A DNA stretch of 64,000 nt from assembly GCA_019113005.1 (NCBI GenBank), contig DXIE01000035.1, positions 1 through 64,000 on the forward strand. Direction: 5' to 3'. Shown in pieces: positions 42,730 through 51,654 of this stretch; positions within the stretch are counted from its first letter, which is position 1; the number at the start of each line of letters is the position of its first letter. The position numbers were made by a program, and so were the translations under genes. The stretch comes from Candidatus Butyricicoccus avistercoris. Lineage in GTDB: Bacteria > Bacillota > Clostridia > Oscillospirales > Butyricicoccaceae. The notes below the pieces were generated by a model. It made no database searches. It worked only from the letters and a program-made list of their open reading frames with translations, and was not told where the DNA came from.

Positions 42730-44814
42730 CTATAAGTTTTTAACAGATGCCTTTGGTGCATTTACTGCAAGTCTGCCTGCTGGTCTGTTTGTCAGTAAAA
42801 TAACCTGTCTTTCATTTGCAAATGACTGGAGTAAACGAAGTCCCTTTTCAGAGCGTTTGTTATCCCATGTTACAAATGGGTCATCTAAAATAATTGGTAC
42901 ACTTTCATTTCCTGTTAGCACCTGACATACTGCAAGCCTTAATGCAAAATAAAGTTGGTCTCTTGTGCCTGATGAAAGTCTTAATGCATCAAGCAGTGTT
43001 CCATCATCACCCGCACATCTTGCTCTAAGCGATGAATCAAGCTTTACTTCTTTATAGCTATCACTTGTAAGATAAGCCATATATTGCTCGGCAAGCTCGG
43101 TTATCTTAGGTGAAATTCTGGCACTAAGCACAGCATTTTGTTCTTCTATAACCTGCTCTGCAAGTTTTAAAGCGTTCATTTTCTGCTCTGCTGTATCCAT
43201 TGCTACTTTTATACTATCTCGTGTATTTTTCCACTCCAATGCATTTCCAAGTGTTTGCACTCTGCCTTGCATTCTTGACAATTCTTGATGAGCATATTCT
43301 GCCGCATGACGTGCCTCAACTGCTTTACTTCTTGTATCGTCTACAAGCTTTTGAGCATCTACATCAATACTTCTTGAGTTTTCCATTTTCTTCATCTCAA
43401 CTAAAATATCTTGCAGTTTGCTTTGCTCCTGTCTTAAAAGCTGCAAATCATGTCTTGCACCCCTTATCCATTCGCTTGCTTGCTCAACCGTTTTGACATT
43501 CGGCCAGATTTTACTTGCTGCTCTTACAACTACATCATATTGTTCCTGTAAAACAGATGTTGCCATATGTTGGGCACCAACTGTTTTTTTACGCTCCATA
43601 TTAAGTTGCTGTTTGGACTCGTCATAGTCTTCATCTGGGTCATCAAGTCTTGGCACACTTCCGACAAAGCTTGTAAGCAAAGCAATAAATGCCATACCAG
43701 AAAGTATATAAGGTACATAAGGTGTCAACTTGCCCCAGTTTATATTGGAAAATGAACTGCCAGCAGCTACAAGTGCCAAAACAAGTGCTAAAATAAGTGC
43801 AGACCAACGAATTCTAGGACGAACAATATAATTTCTTTTTACTTCTTCTTTTGTTCTTCTCTTGTCTACTTCCCTGACTGCATCTTCAAATTTAGAATCT
43901 ACATAAGGCATATTTTTGCGTTTTTCACGCTCAAGCTCAACCGCACCTTCATAACCATAAAGTGCATCTTCGGCTTCACGAAGTAAAATTTCATCAGGCA
44001 ATCCTGATTTTAGCTGTCTAATTCGCTTTTCAACATCTTTTTTTAATACTACAAGAGAGCTTTCTTCCTCTGCCATTTTACCTGCATAATTTCTATAAAC
44101 TTTTTCGTATTCTGAATGCATTTTTTCAGCTTTTTCTGTAAGCATAGCCGCTTTTTCACGTTGTCTTACCATCTGTGCTTCTAGAGCTGCAATATCGTCT
44201 AAATGCTCTTGTGCGGTTTTATAATCCTTTTCCAGCCTTGGCTGTTCACCGTGACCATTGCCAGAATTTAAATCTAAACGCCATCTTGTAAGCGTTTTAA
44301 GTGCAGATGAGCAACGTGTACTGCTATCGCCTGTCTGGGCTAAACTTATAAGCAGCTCATTTAGCTCAGATGATGAACGTGTCATGTCCATCCCATCAAC
44401 CATAGCACTTGATAAAAAAGCATCTTCACTCATTCCTAAAAGCACTTCACCACAATTTCTTGAGGTTATCTGAGTGCAAGGTTCGCCTGTATCTTCATAA
44501 AATGCCTCGAAGTCCTGCATCAAACCATTTCTGCTGCTGCCTCTTATAATAGTTATCGCTCTGCCTGCAAATTCGACTGTCATTCTACCACTCATCGGTT
44601 TGCCATCTTGTGGATAATATTTGGTTTTATCCGAAAGTGAATTTGCAGTGTCTCTTTTACTTGTGTTAAGTCCATAAAGCATAACACGAATAAAAGCACA
44701 AAGAGTGGTCTTTCCCCAGCCATTTGGCAGGACTCTACAACAGAGTTTATCAGAGAAATCTATTTTTTGTCCGTTTATATTACCAAAATGACCTTGTATA
44801 GATAAAATCTTCAT
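42730..44814 (-). CDS. Membrane-anchored Rad50/YhaN-like ATPase
   Basis: This 694-residue SMC/Rad50-type ATPase resembles YhaN. The N-terminal half-site reads LPNGWGKTT (about 29-37), a Walker A in which the first Gly is replaced by Leu. Coiled coil covers about 200-330 and 400-590. Between the arms are two membrane helices, ALILALVLALVAAGSS and YVPYILSGMAFIALLTSFVG. The C-terminal half has LSSGTRDQLYFALRLA (signature) and PIILDDPFVTWD (Walker B). In YhaN systems a nuclease gene is adjacent; none is here. ATG 44814 has GGAG 11 bases upstream. Confidence 0.85.
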   Translation of the reverse strand: MKILSIQGHFGNINGQKIDFSDKLCCRVLPNGWGKTTLCAFIRVMLYGLNTSKRDTANSLSDKTKYYPQDGKPMSGRMTVEFAGRAITIIRGSSRNGLMQDFEAFYEDTGEPCTQITSRNCGEVLLGMSEDAFLSSAMVDGMDMTRSSSELNELLISLAQTGDSSTRCSSALKTLTRWRLDLNSGNGHGEQPRLEKDYKTAQEHLDDIAALEAQMVRQREKAAMLTEKAEKMHSEYEKVYRNYAGKMAEEESSLVVLKKDVEKRIRQLKSGLPDEILLREAEDALYGYEGAVELEREKRKNMPYVDSKFEDAVREVDKRRTKEEVKRNYIVRPRIRWSALILALVLALVAAGSSFSNINWGKLTPYVPYILSGMAFIALLTSFVGSVPRLDDPDEDYDESKQQLNMERKKTVGAQHMATSVLQEQYDVVVRAASKIWPNVKTVEQASEWIRGARHDLQLLRQEQSKLQDILVEMKKMENSRSIDVDAQKLVDDTRSKAVEARHAAEYAHQELSRMQGRVQTLGNALEWKNTRDSIKVAMDTAEQKMNALKLAEQVIEEQNAVLSARISPKITELAEQYMAYLTSDSYKEVKLDSSLRARCAGDDGTLLDALRLSSGTRDQLYFALRLAVCQVLTGNESVPIILDDPFVTWDNKRSEKGLRLLQSFANERQVILLTNRPAGRLAVNAPKASVKNL

Positions 44815-44935
44815 TGGTCTTTTAACTCCAAACATAATAATTTATAATCTAACCCAGTATAGCATTTTTAGCTAATATTCGCAATGATATTAACAAAGGC
44901 TTAAAAATTTTTTAAAAAATTATTACAAAGCGTTG

Positions 44936-44964
44936 TTGACTTTTGCGAATTAAAGTGTTACAAT
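44936..44964 (+). promoter_or_regulatory. Promoter of the amino-acid ABC importer
   Basis: TTGACT (44936-44941) and TACAAT (44959-44964) are separated by 17 bases, 49 bases upstream of the binding-protein gene. Confidence 0.75.
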
Positions 44965-45013
44965 ACTGACACAACATAAATTTGCGTTTTTAAAAAAGAA
45001 GGGATTTTTTTAT

Positions 45014-45811
45014 ATGAAATTTAAAAAGTTATTTGCTCTTATGATGACTGGTGTTATGGCATCTGCTATTCTAACTGGTTGTGGTGGTCAAAAAAATGAT
45101 AGCGACCTTCAAACTATAAAGGATAATGGCACTCTAAAAATCGGCTACACACTCTATGAGCCTATGAACTATGAAGGCGAAGACGGTAAGCTAACAGGTT
45201 TTGATACCGAATTTGCTGAGGCTGTATGTGAAAAACTAGGTGTTGAGCCTGAGTTTGTGCTTATTGATTGGAAAAATAAAATTATCGAGCTTGAGGCTGG
45301 CAACATCGACTGCATTTGGAACGGCTTTACTATCACCGATGATATGAAGGAAAGCGTTGATTTTACTCAGCCATATGTTGAAAATAAGCAAGTTTTAGTT
45401 ACAAATGTTGCTAATAAAGACGTTTATACAAGCACTGAGGCTTTAAAGGGCAAAACTGTTGCTGTCGAGGCTGGTTCTGCTGGTTATAGCGTTGCAAGCT
45501 CTGATGAAAACATTGCAGATACTGTTATGACCGTTGCAAAACAGACTGATGCTCTTTTAGAGCTGAAATCTGGTACAGTTGATGCAGCTATTTTTGATAA
45601 TACTTTAGCTGAAAACATGATTGGTGAAGGCACAGACTTTGCTGACCTTGTTGTAACTGCAACACTTATGGACGAACAATATGGCATTGGTTTCCGCAAG
45701 GGCAGTGATTTATGTGCAGAGGTTGACAAGTTCATTGATGAAATGCGTGAAGATGGAAGTTTAACCGCTATCGCTGACCAGTACGGTTTACAGCTTGCAA
45801 AAGCCGAATAA
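45014..45811 (+). CDS. Polar amino-acid ABC transporter, substrate-binding lipoprotein
   Basis: This 265-residue family 3 solute-binding protein has a lipoprotein signal (MMTGVMASAILTGCGG, C23). It has KDNGTLKIGYTLYEPMNYEGEDGKLTGFDTEFAEAVCEKLG, ELEAGNIDCIWNGFTITDDMKESVDFTQPY, and a VGFR-like YGIGFRKGSDL, which fit polar amino acids (cystine, glutamine or similar). Permease and ATPase follow. A hairpin between this gene and the permease probably raises its level relative to them. Confidence 0.93.
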   Translation: MKFKKLFALMMTGVMASAILTGCGGQKNDSDLQTIKDNGTLKIGYTLYEPMNYEGEDGKLTGFDTEFAEAVCEKLGVEPEFVLIDWKNKIIELEAGNIDCIWNGFTITDDMKESVDFTQPYVENKQVLVTNVANKDVYTSTEALKGKTVAVEAGSAGYSVASSDENIADTVMTVAKQTDALLELKSGTVDAAIFDNTLAENMIGEGTDFADLVVTATLMDEQYGIGFRKGSDLCAEVDKFIDEMREDGSLTAIADQYGLQLAKAE

Positions 45812-45843
45812 ATAAAGTAGAATATATTAAGTATTTTTAAGAA

Positions 45844-45871
45844 CGGGACAGCGTATTTTTACGTTGCCCCG
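45844..45871 (+). terminator. Intercistronic attenuating hairpin in the ABC operon
   Basis: CGGGACAGCGTA (45844-45855) pairs with TACGTTGCCCCG (45860-45871), with one mismatch and one G-U pair, followed by CTCAGTTTTGTTT. It is placed between binding protein and permease, as often seen where excess binding protein is needed. Confidence 0.65.
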
Positions 45872-45901
45872 CTCAGTTTTGTTTAAAGGAGAGAAATTTT
45901 T

Positions 45902-46567
45902 GTGAGTGTCTCAGTTGTATTTTCCAAACTGCTTGAAGCTTTTGGAATAAACTGCACCATATTTTTTGTAACTTTAATTGGTGCATTACCTCTTGGACTG
46001 CTTGTTTCATTTGGCTCAATGAGCAAATTCCGTCCTATTCGTTACATTATAAACACACTTGTATGGATTATTCGTGGTTCGCCACTTATGCTGCAAATTA
46101 TCTTTATTTTCTTTGTTCCTCCACTTTTAAAGCTTGGAAACCCTTGGACAGCTTTTGGAACTAATGGCAGAGTTGTTGCTGTTTGCGTAGCATTCATTAT
46201 TAACTATGCATGTTATTTTTCAGAAATTTTTAGAGGTGGTATTCAGTCCATACCAAAAGGACAATATGAAGCAGGTTTGGTTCTCGGTATGTCAAAATCT
46301 CAAATTTTCTTTAAAATCACACTTTTACAAGTTATTAAGCGTGTAATTCCACCAATTGGCAACGAGTTTATGACACTTATTAAGGATACTGCACTAGCTA
46401 ATATACTTGCAACCCGTGAAATCATCTATGTTTCACAAGAATACATAGCAAACAGAGGTCTTATATGGCCACTGTTCTCAACCGCAATTTTCTTCCTAGT
46501 TTTCTGTGGTATTCTTACATTATTATTTAACTGGCTTGAAAAGAAAATGGATTATTTCCGCACTTAA
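45902..46567 (+). CDS. Polar amino-acid ABC transporter, permease
   Basis: This 221-residue membrane permease of the HisM type has about five helices. It has RYIINTLVWIIRGSPLMLQIIFIFFV (the characteristic RGTPLLVQ-like loop) and the EAA loop FRGGIQSIPKGQYEAGLVLGMSKSQIFFKITLLQV. Start is GTG 45902 with AAAGGAGAG upstream. The next gene begins 15 bases later. Confidence 0.94.
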   Translation: MSVSVVFSKLLEAFGINCTIFFVTLIGALPLGLLVSFGSMSKFRPIRYIINTLVWIIRGSPLMLQIIFIFFVPPLLKLGNPWTAFGTNGRVVAVCVAFIINYACYFSEIFRGGIQSIPKGQYEAGLVLGMSKSQIFFKITLLQVIKRVIPPIGNEFMTLIKDTALANILATREIIYVSQEYIANRGLIWPLFSTAIFFLVFCGILTLLFNWLEKKMDYFRT

Positions 46568-46582
46568 TGGAGGCTTTTTAAA

Positions 46583-47374
46583 ATGCCAATTTTAGAAGTA
46601 AAAAATATAAATAAAAGCTTTGGTGCTACCAAAGTGTTAGATGATATCAGCTTTTCACTTGAAAAAGGTCAAGCACTTGCTATAATCGGTTCTTCTGGCT
46701 CTGGTAAAACAACTCTTTTACGCTGTTTAAACTTTCTTGAAACACCAGATAAGGGGCAAATTATAGTAAATAACAAACCGCTTTTTGACTCAGAAAGCCC
46801 TAATTTGCAATCTGAGGAGCAAATCCGTAAAAACAGATTGCATTTTGGTATGGTTTTCCAGTCATTTAATCTGTTTCCACAATATACTGCACTTGAAAAT
46901 GTAATGCTTGCCAATCTTTTAATGGCAAAAAAACAGCCTGATTATAAGAAAAACAAGCATGAAATACACGATAAAATTGAGTCCGAAGCTATGGCACTTT
47001 TAGAGCAAATGAGCCTGTCTGGTAGAATGAGCCACTACCCTCATCAGCTTTCAGGCGGTCAGCAACAGCGTGTTGCGATTGCAAGGGCATTGGCTATGAA
47101 GCCTGATATTTTATGTTTTGATGAGCCGACCTCTGCCCTTGACCCAGAGCTTACAGGCGAGGTATTGAAAGTTATTCGCTCGCTTGCGGACAAACATACA
47201 ACTATGGTAATTGTAACCCATGAGATGTCATTTGCACATGATGTTGCAGACCAAATAGTATTTATGGATAAAGGCGTAATCGTTGAAAAAGGCACTCCAG
47301 CAGAAGTTTTTGAGCACACACAAAATGAACGCACAAAATCATTTCTTAGCAGATTTTCCCAAAACAATCCCTAA
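46583..47374 (+). CDS. Polar amino-acid ABC transporter, ATP-binding protein
   Basis: This 263-residue GlnQ-type ATPase has Walker A GSSGSGKTT (36-44), the Q-loop GMVFQSFNLFPQYTALENVMLA, the signature LSGGQQQR, Walker B CFDEPTSALDP, and VTHEMSFAHDVADQIVFMDKG. It energises import with the two upstream gene products. GGAGG precedes the start. Confidence 0.96.
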   Translation: MPILEVKNINKSFGATKVLDDISFSLEKGQALAIIGSSGSGKTTLLRCLNFLETPDKGQIIVNNKPLFDSESPNLQSEEQIRKNRLHFGMVFQSFNLFPQYTALENVMLANLLMAKKQPDYKKNKHEIHDKIESEAMALLEQMSLSGRMSHYPHQLSGGQQQRVAIARALAMKPDILCFDEPTSALDPELTGEVLKVIRSLADKHTTMVIVTHEMSFAHDVADQIVFMDKGVIVEKGTPAEVFEHTQNERTKSFLSRFSQNNP

Positions 47375-47688
47375 TATGTGATTTATCGTAATTTTTAGGA
47401 AAAAATATATGTTTTGAGTATAAAAAACTGGTAAAAAAGACGAGAGAAAATGAATTTGTCAAGCAAATTCTTGAAAAATTTTCCGTTATTTTTGCCAGTT
47501 TTTCTTTTTTGTTTTTATGCAATATTCTGAATTTGTGAAAAATTTAACTTTTTGTCGTTTTGCCCTCTTTTCTTTTTAGATGTGATTTGATAAAATAATA
47601 ACAAGCAAGGTCGCTTGATATTTTCCCCCTTGCAAACTAAATTTTATCCGGCGTTATTTTTGCCGTCAAAGAAAAGGAGATTTTTCCA
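47375..47688 (+). other. Intergenic region upstream of thl
   Basis: This gap contains the nested hairpin above. A possible -10 (TAAAAT, 47591-47596) has no convincing -35. Two short overlapping inverted repeats lie in the leader around 47606-47633 (GCAAGG with CCTTGC, and CAAG with CTTG). AAAGGAG lies 10 bases before the thl ATG. Nothing else is recognised. Confidence 0.4.
47423..47503 (+). terminator. Large nested hairpin after the ABC importer
   Basis: Arms AAAAACTGGTAAAAA (47423-47437) and TTTTTGCCAGTTTTT (47489-47503) pair with one G-U pair. They enclose a second perfect hairpin, GAATTTG (47452-47458) with CAAATTC (47464-47470). A T-rich run follows (ctttttt). It probably ends the importer transcript; the nested loop is unusually large for a terminator. 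Confidence 0.6.
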
Positions 47689-48876
47689 ATGAACGTTTAT
47701 ATCTGTTCTGCTGCTCGTACTGCAATCGGTTCTTACGGCGGCACTTTAGCTTCTGTATCCGCTGCTGACCTCGGTACTGCTGCTGCTAAGGCTGCTATCG
47801 AGCGTGCTGGTATTGACAAGGCTATTATTGATGAAGTAATGTTTGGTCAGGTTCTGCAAGGTGGTTGCGGTCAGAACGTATCCCGTCAGATTCTTGTAGG
47901 TGCTGGTCTTCCTCTCACTACTCCAGCTATGACTCTTAACAAGGTTTGTGCATCTTCTATGCGTGCTATCTCCCTTGGTTCTCAGACTATTCGTTCTGGT
48001 GAAAATCAGGTAATGCTGGTTGGTGGTTGCGAAAGCATGTCCAACGCACCTTATTTCTCTGCTAACACTCGTTGGGGTGCTCGTATGGGCGACGTTAAGC
48101 TGGTTGACCTTATGATTAACGACGGTCTGTTCGATGTATTCAACAAGTACCACATGGGTATTACTGCTGAGAACGTTGCTGAGCAGTATGGTATCACTCG
48201 TGAGATGCAGGACGAAATCGCTTACAACTCTCAGATGAAGGCTGCTAAGGCTATCGCTGAAGGCAAGTTCAAGGACGAAATCGTTGCTGTTGAAGTTAAG
48301 AAGAAGAAGGAAACCATCGTATTTGATACTGATGAGTACAACAAGCCAAACACCACTATGGAGACTCTGGCTAAGCTACGTCCTGCATTTAAGAAGGACG
48401 GCACTGTTACCGCTGGTAACGCTTCTGGTATCAATGATGCTGGTGCTGCTATGATTATCGCTTCTGAGGACTTCGTAAAGGCTAACGGTCTAAAGCCACT
48501 GGTTAAGATTCGTGCATTTGGTTCTGTTGGCTGTGACCCATCTATCATGGGTGTAGGTCCAATCGAGTCCACTCGTCAGGCTCTAAAGCGTGCTGGTCTG
48601 ACTGTTGCTGACCTAGACTTAATCGAGTCTAACGAAGCTTTCGCTGCTCAGGCTGCTGCTGTAAACAATGAGCTAGGCTTTGACCTTGATAAGGTTAACG
48701 TTAACGGTGGTGCAATCGCTCTTGGTCACCCAATCGGTGCTGCTGGTTGCCGTATCTCCACAACTCTTATCTATGAAATGATTAAGCGTGACGCTACTCT
48801 TGGTCTTGCTACCATGTGTATCGGCGGCGGTATGGGCGAAGCTCTTATCGTTGAACGTGACGAGCTGTGTAAGTAA
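47689..48876 (+). CDS. thl: Acetyl-CoA C-acetyltransferase (thiolase)
   Basis: This thiolase condenses two acetyl-CoA to acetoacetyl-CoA, the entry step of butyrate formation. The 395-residue enzyme has the acyl-Cys C87 (NKVCASSMRA), the catalytic His in GGAIALGHPIGAAGC and the second Cys in ATMCIGGGMGEAL. Codon use is strongly biased (for example GCT, GGT, AAC and AAG, with few rare codons) compared with neighbours, a sign of high expression. AAAGGAG precedes the start. Crotonase follows; hbd, bcd and etfAB are not in the window. Confidence 0.95.
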   Translation: MNVYICSAARTAIGSYGGTLASVSAADLGTAAAKAAIERAGIDKAIIDEVMFGQVLQGGCGQNVSRQILVGAGLPLTTPAMTLNKVCASSMRAISLGSQTIRSGENQVMLVGGCESMSNAPYFSANTRWGARMGDVKLVDLMINDGLFDVFNKYHMGITAENVAEQYGITREMQDEIAYNSQMKAAKAIAEGKFKDEIVAVEVKKKKETIVFDTDEYNKPNTTMETLAKLRPAFKKDGTVTAGNASGINDAGAAMIIASEDFVKANGLKPLVKIRAFGSVGCDPSIMGVGPIESTRQALKRAGLTVADLDLIESNEAFAAQAAAVNNELGFDLDKVNVNGGAIALGHPIGAAGCRISTTLIYEMIKRDATLGLATMCIGGGMGEALIVERDELCK

Positions 48877-48898
48877 TTTAAATATAGCTTAAATAAAA

Positions 48899-48929
48899 AG
48901 TCCAAGGGTTGTTTATTCTCCCTTGGACT
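48899..48929 (+). terminator. Hairpin between thl and crt
   Basis: A perfect 10-bp stem, AGTCCAAGGG with CCCTTGGACT, lies 23 bases after thl. There is no T tract, so it may stabilise the thl message or attenuate transcription into crt. Confidence 0.55.
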
Positions 48930-48984
48930 AAATTATATAACAAAAATTTTTTAATTAAATTTTAAAATAAAGAGGACTTTTGTC

Positions 48985-49800
48985 ATGACAGATGTTATAA
49001 TTGAAAAACAGGGTAATGTTGCGATTGTAAAAATTGAGCATATGAAAGCTCTTAACGCACTTTCTACTGATATGTATGGTCAGCTTGAAGAAGCTTTCGA
49101 TACACTAGCTAAAATGGACGATGTTTACTGTGTAGTTTTAACTGGTTCTTCCATGGTAAACAAAAATGGCAAGACTGTAAACTCCTTCGTTGCAGGTGCT
49201 GATATCTCTGAAATGTCCACAAAGACTGTTGCAGAGGGCAAGCTATTTGGCAATGAGGCTAACAGAGTTTGCCAAAAGATTGAAAATTTCCGCAGACCAG
49301 TTATTGCAGCAATCAACGGTTTCTGCTTAGGCGGTGGCTGTGAGCTTGCAATGTGCTGTGACATCAGAATTGCATCTGACAATGCACTATTTGGTCAGCC
49401 AGAGGTTGGTTTAGGCATTACTGCTGGCTGTGGCGGTACACAGCGTTTAGCTCGTCTGGTTGGCATGGGTAAGGCTAAGGAAATGCTTTACACTGCTCGT
49501 GGCAACTATACCGCACAAGATGCACTCAATATGGGTCTTGTAAACTATGTATACCCTCTTGAGAACCTAATGGACGAGGCTCTAAAGCTTGCAAATGAAA
49601 TTGCAGCACAAGCTCCTATCGCAGTAGCTCTAACCAAAGAAGCTATCAATGTTGGCATGCAGATGGATATTGATTCTGCACTTAAATTTGAGGGCAACTG
49701 CTTTGGTCAATGCTTTGCAACCGAGGACCAGAAGTATGGTATGGCATGGTTCTTAGATAAAAACAAGGACAAGCCTGCAAAACATTTTAACAATAAATAA
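48985..49800 (+). CDS. crt: Enoyl-CoA hydratase / 3-hydroxybutyryl-CoA dehydratase (crotonase)
   Basis: This 271-residue crotonase-fold protein most likely dehydrates 3-hydroxybutyryl-CoA to crotonyl-CoA in the butyrate pathway. It has VAGADISEMS (oxyanion-hole strand), AAINGFCLGGGCELAMCCDIRIAS and FGQPEVGLGITAGCGGTQRLARLVG. These hold the oxyanion-hole Gly and one catalytic Glu; the other lies in the CELA helix. Its placement after thl supports the butyrate role. The substrate cannot be proved from sequence. Confidence 0.9.
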   Translation: MTDVIIEKQGNVAIVKIEHMKALNALSTDMYGQLEEAFDTLAKMDDVYCVVLTGSSMVNKNGKTVNSFVAGADISEMSTKTVAEGKLFGNEANRVCQKIENFRRPVIAAINGFCLGGGCELAMCCDIRIASDNALFGQPEVGLGITAGCGGTQRLARLVGMGKAKEMLYTARGNYTAQDALNMGLVNYVYPLENLMDEALKLANEIAAQAPIAVALTKEAINVGMQMDIDSALKFEGNCFGQCFATEDQKYGMAWFLDKNKDKPAKHFNNK

Positions 49801-49808
49801 ACACTAAT

Positions 49809-49846
49809 CAAGCCAAGTTATGTTGTTTAAACATGAGCTTGGCTTG
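49809..49846 (+). terminator. Terminator after crt
   Basis: CAAGCCAAG pairs with CTTGGCTTG (9 bp), and ATGTT with AACAT forms an inner stem, followed by TAGTTTTATT. The rest of the gap up to spmB shows nothing recognisable. Confidence 0.75.
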
Positions 49847-50052
49847 TAGTTTTATTCACAGTTTTGTATCCAAATTGTATACTTTGCATCACCATTTTTG
49901 ACGTTTTTTTACTGGTTTTTTTATTCTTTTTTTGGCATACTTGAATTTTTTTACAAAACATAGCACATGTTTTTAATCACTACGACGATTTTTAAAAAAG
50001 GGGTAGATTTTTCAGTATAATTATGTATAATATTAGTTGATAACCTGTCTTA

Positions 50053-50559
50053 TTAAAATATTTTAACGAAAAATGCCGATGTGACAAATGCCACTATGTC
50101 TCCAGCTAAAGCTACTGGCACTGCATATCGGGTATTTTTTATTCCTAAGTAACCACAGTAAATGCTAATTGTGTAAAGACTTGTCTCCGATGCCCCAAGC
50201 ATCACAGCAGCAACTCTCCCTGAGTAACTATCAGCTCCATATGTTTTGATAATCTCACTGCCTACCGCAAGTCCTCCTCCGCCACTTATCGGCTTTAATA
50301 ACGCTAAAACTGTACATTCTTTAGGAATTCCCAGTATGGACATCAGCGGAGATAATATCTCCCCTGTTAGGTCAATCACGCCTGATGCTCTAAGCATATA
50401 AACTGCTGTGAGCAAACCAATAAGTGTCGGCAATATACCTATTGCCGTATCAAGTCCCTTTCTCGCACCTTTAATAAAGACAGAAAAAACATCTATTCCA
50501 GTGTAAAGTGCATAAGTACAAATTGCAAACAACAGAAATGGTACCAATACAGAAATCAT
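50053..50559 (-). CDS. spmB: Spore maturation protein B
   Basis: This 168-residue membrane protein carries the nucleoside-recognition (Gate) domain: KGLDTAIGILPTLIGLLTAVYMLRASGVIDL, ALLKPISGGGGLAVGSEIIKTYG and AAVMLGASETSLYTISIYCGYLGIKNTRYAVP. SpmA and SpmB are needed for spore-core dehydration in Bacillus and Clostridium. It follows spmA by 142 bases, an unusually large gap for this pair, with no gene in between. Confidence 0.93.
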   Translation of the reverse strand: MISVLVPFLLFAICTYALYTGIDVFSVFIKGARKGLDTAIGILPTLIGLLTAVYMLRASGVIDLTGEILSPLMSILGIPKECTVLALLKPISGGGGLAVGSEIIKTYGADSYSGRVAAVMLGASETSLYTISIYCGYLGIKNTRYAVPVALAGDIVAFVTSAFFVKIF

Positions 50560-50701
50560 TGTATTTCCACCTCATTTTTTATAAAAATTGAAATTTTGTA
50601 ATTTTTTTACTTTATGCTCCACGTTTCGACAAATTTTTCAATTAAAATGGTGGATAATACAAATTGTAATAAACACCAATATTATGCACCCAGTCAGCAT
50701 A

Positions 50702-51289
50702 TTAATTGCTGATATCTGGAAACCTGTTTTTAAGCAATCGTGCCAGAAATAAAACTGTGACGACCGAACACAATGACGCCCCCCAAACAGCTGGCATAAT
50801 ATCAAATGGTTTTGCTGCACCATAACTTGCACGTATGGCTGCAACAGTTGTCGGAATTATTTGTATTGACGCTGTGTTTAAAATGGTTAGGGTAAGCACA
50901 CTGTCTGGTGCTCCTCTTTTCCCTGATAGGTCATAAAGCCTTGAAGCTGCTTGCAAACCTATGGGTGTCGCTGCATTGCTAACGCCAAACATATTGGCTG
51001 TTATATTTGCACTTATAAGCTCCATAGCTTTCTCATCATTTGAGGCTTTACCAAAAAGCAATTTTAAAAGAGGACGCATTAAACTGGCTATATGTCTTGA
51101 AAGCCCAGACTCATAAGCAATCTCCATTACCCCAGACCACAAACACATAAGTCCTACAATTTTTAAAATAAGTTCTATGGCTGCTGCTGCACCCTCCGTA
51201 TATGCTGCCGAAACCACGTCCATTCTATTCGTCAAAACCCCAAAAATAAAACTAATTCCTAAAAAACTAACCCATAATTTTGACAACAT
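50702..51289 (-). CDS. spmA: Spore maturation protein A
   Basis: This 195-residue membrane protein of the SpmA family has EGAAAAIELILKIVGLMCLWSGVMEIAYESGLSRHIASLMRPLLKLLF and ANMFGVSNAATPIGLQAASRLYDLSG. TLTILNTASIQIIPTTVAAIRASYGAAKPFDIMPAVWGASLCSV follows. It is the partner of SpmB. Its presence with spoIIID supports a spore-forming host. Confidence 0.93.
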   Translation of the reverse strand: MLSKLWVSFLGISFIFGVLTNRMDVVSAAYTEGAAAAIELILKIVGLMCLWSGVMEIAYESGLSRHIASLMRPLLKLLFGKASNDEKAMELISANITANMFGVSNAATPIGLQAASRLYDLSGKRGAPDSVLTLTILNTASIQIIPTTVAAIRASYGAAKPFDIMPAVWGASLCSVVTVLFLARLLKNRFPDISN

Positions 51290-51368
51290 TTTTGTCTCCC
51301 CCCTTATTTCTGAGTGTGTTTGATTTGACAGGTATCTATTTTTTCAAAAAGAAAGGTAAGGAATCATT

Positions 51369-51611
51369 ATGAAATCTACTGGTATTGTAAGAAAAGTTGA
51401 CGAACTAGGACGTATTGTACTGCCAATCGAGCTTCGCCGTACACTTGACATCGAAGTAAAGGACGCACTTGAAATTTATGTTGATGGTGCTCAAATTATC
51501 CTTAAGAAGTATGAGCCTGCTTGTATTTTCTGCGGAAATGCTAAGGATATCATCAACTTCAAGGGTAAAAACATTTGCCATGAATGTATGGCTGAGATGT
51601 CTTCTAAGTAA
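51369..51611 (+). CDS. AbrB/SpoVT-type transcriptional regulator with zinc ribbon
   Basis: This 80-residue protein has the swapped-hairpin DNA-binding domain MKSTGIVRKVDELGRIVLPIELRRTLDI... and a C-terminal Cys4 knuckle (CIFCG then CHEC), as in clostridial transition-state regulators of the AbrB family. Targets are unknown, but it lies between spmA and spoIIID. Codon use is optimised, suggesting abundance. AAGGAAT precedes the ATG, with no clear -10. Confidence 0.93.
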   Translation: MKSTGIVRKVDELGRIVLPIELRRTLDIEVKDALEIYVDGAQIILKKYEPACIFCGNAKDIINFKGKNICHECMAEMSSK

Positions 51612-51621
51612 AATATACATA

Positions 51622-51654
51622 AACGGTTTATCATATTTTATGGTAAGCCGTTTC
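51622..51654. terminator. Bidirectional terminator between abrB-like and spoIIID
   Basis: AAACGGTTTA pairs with TAAGCCGTTT (10 bp including one G-U), followed by CTTTTT, between convergent genes. Confidence 0.8.

Noticed and set aside
50560..50701. Possible small gene between spmB and spmA
   Set aside because: The 142-base gap contains a short frame without ribosome binding site or recognisable protein features.
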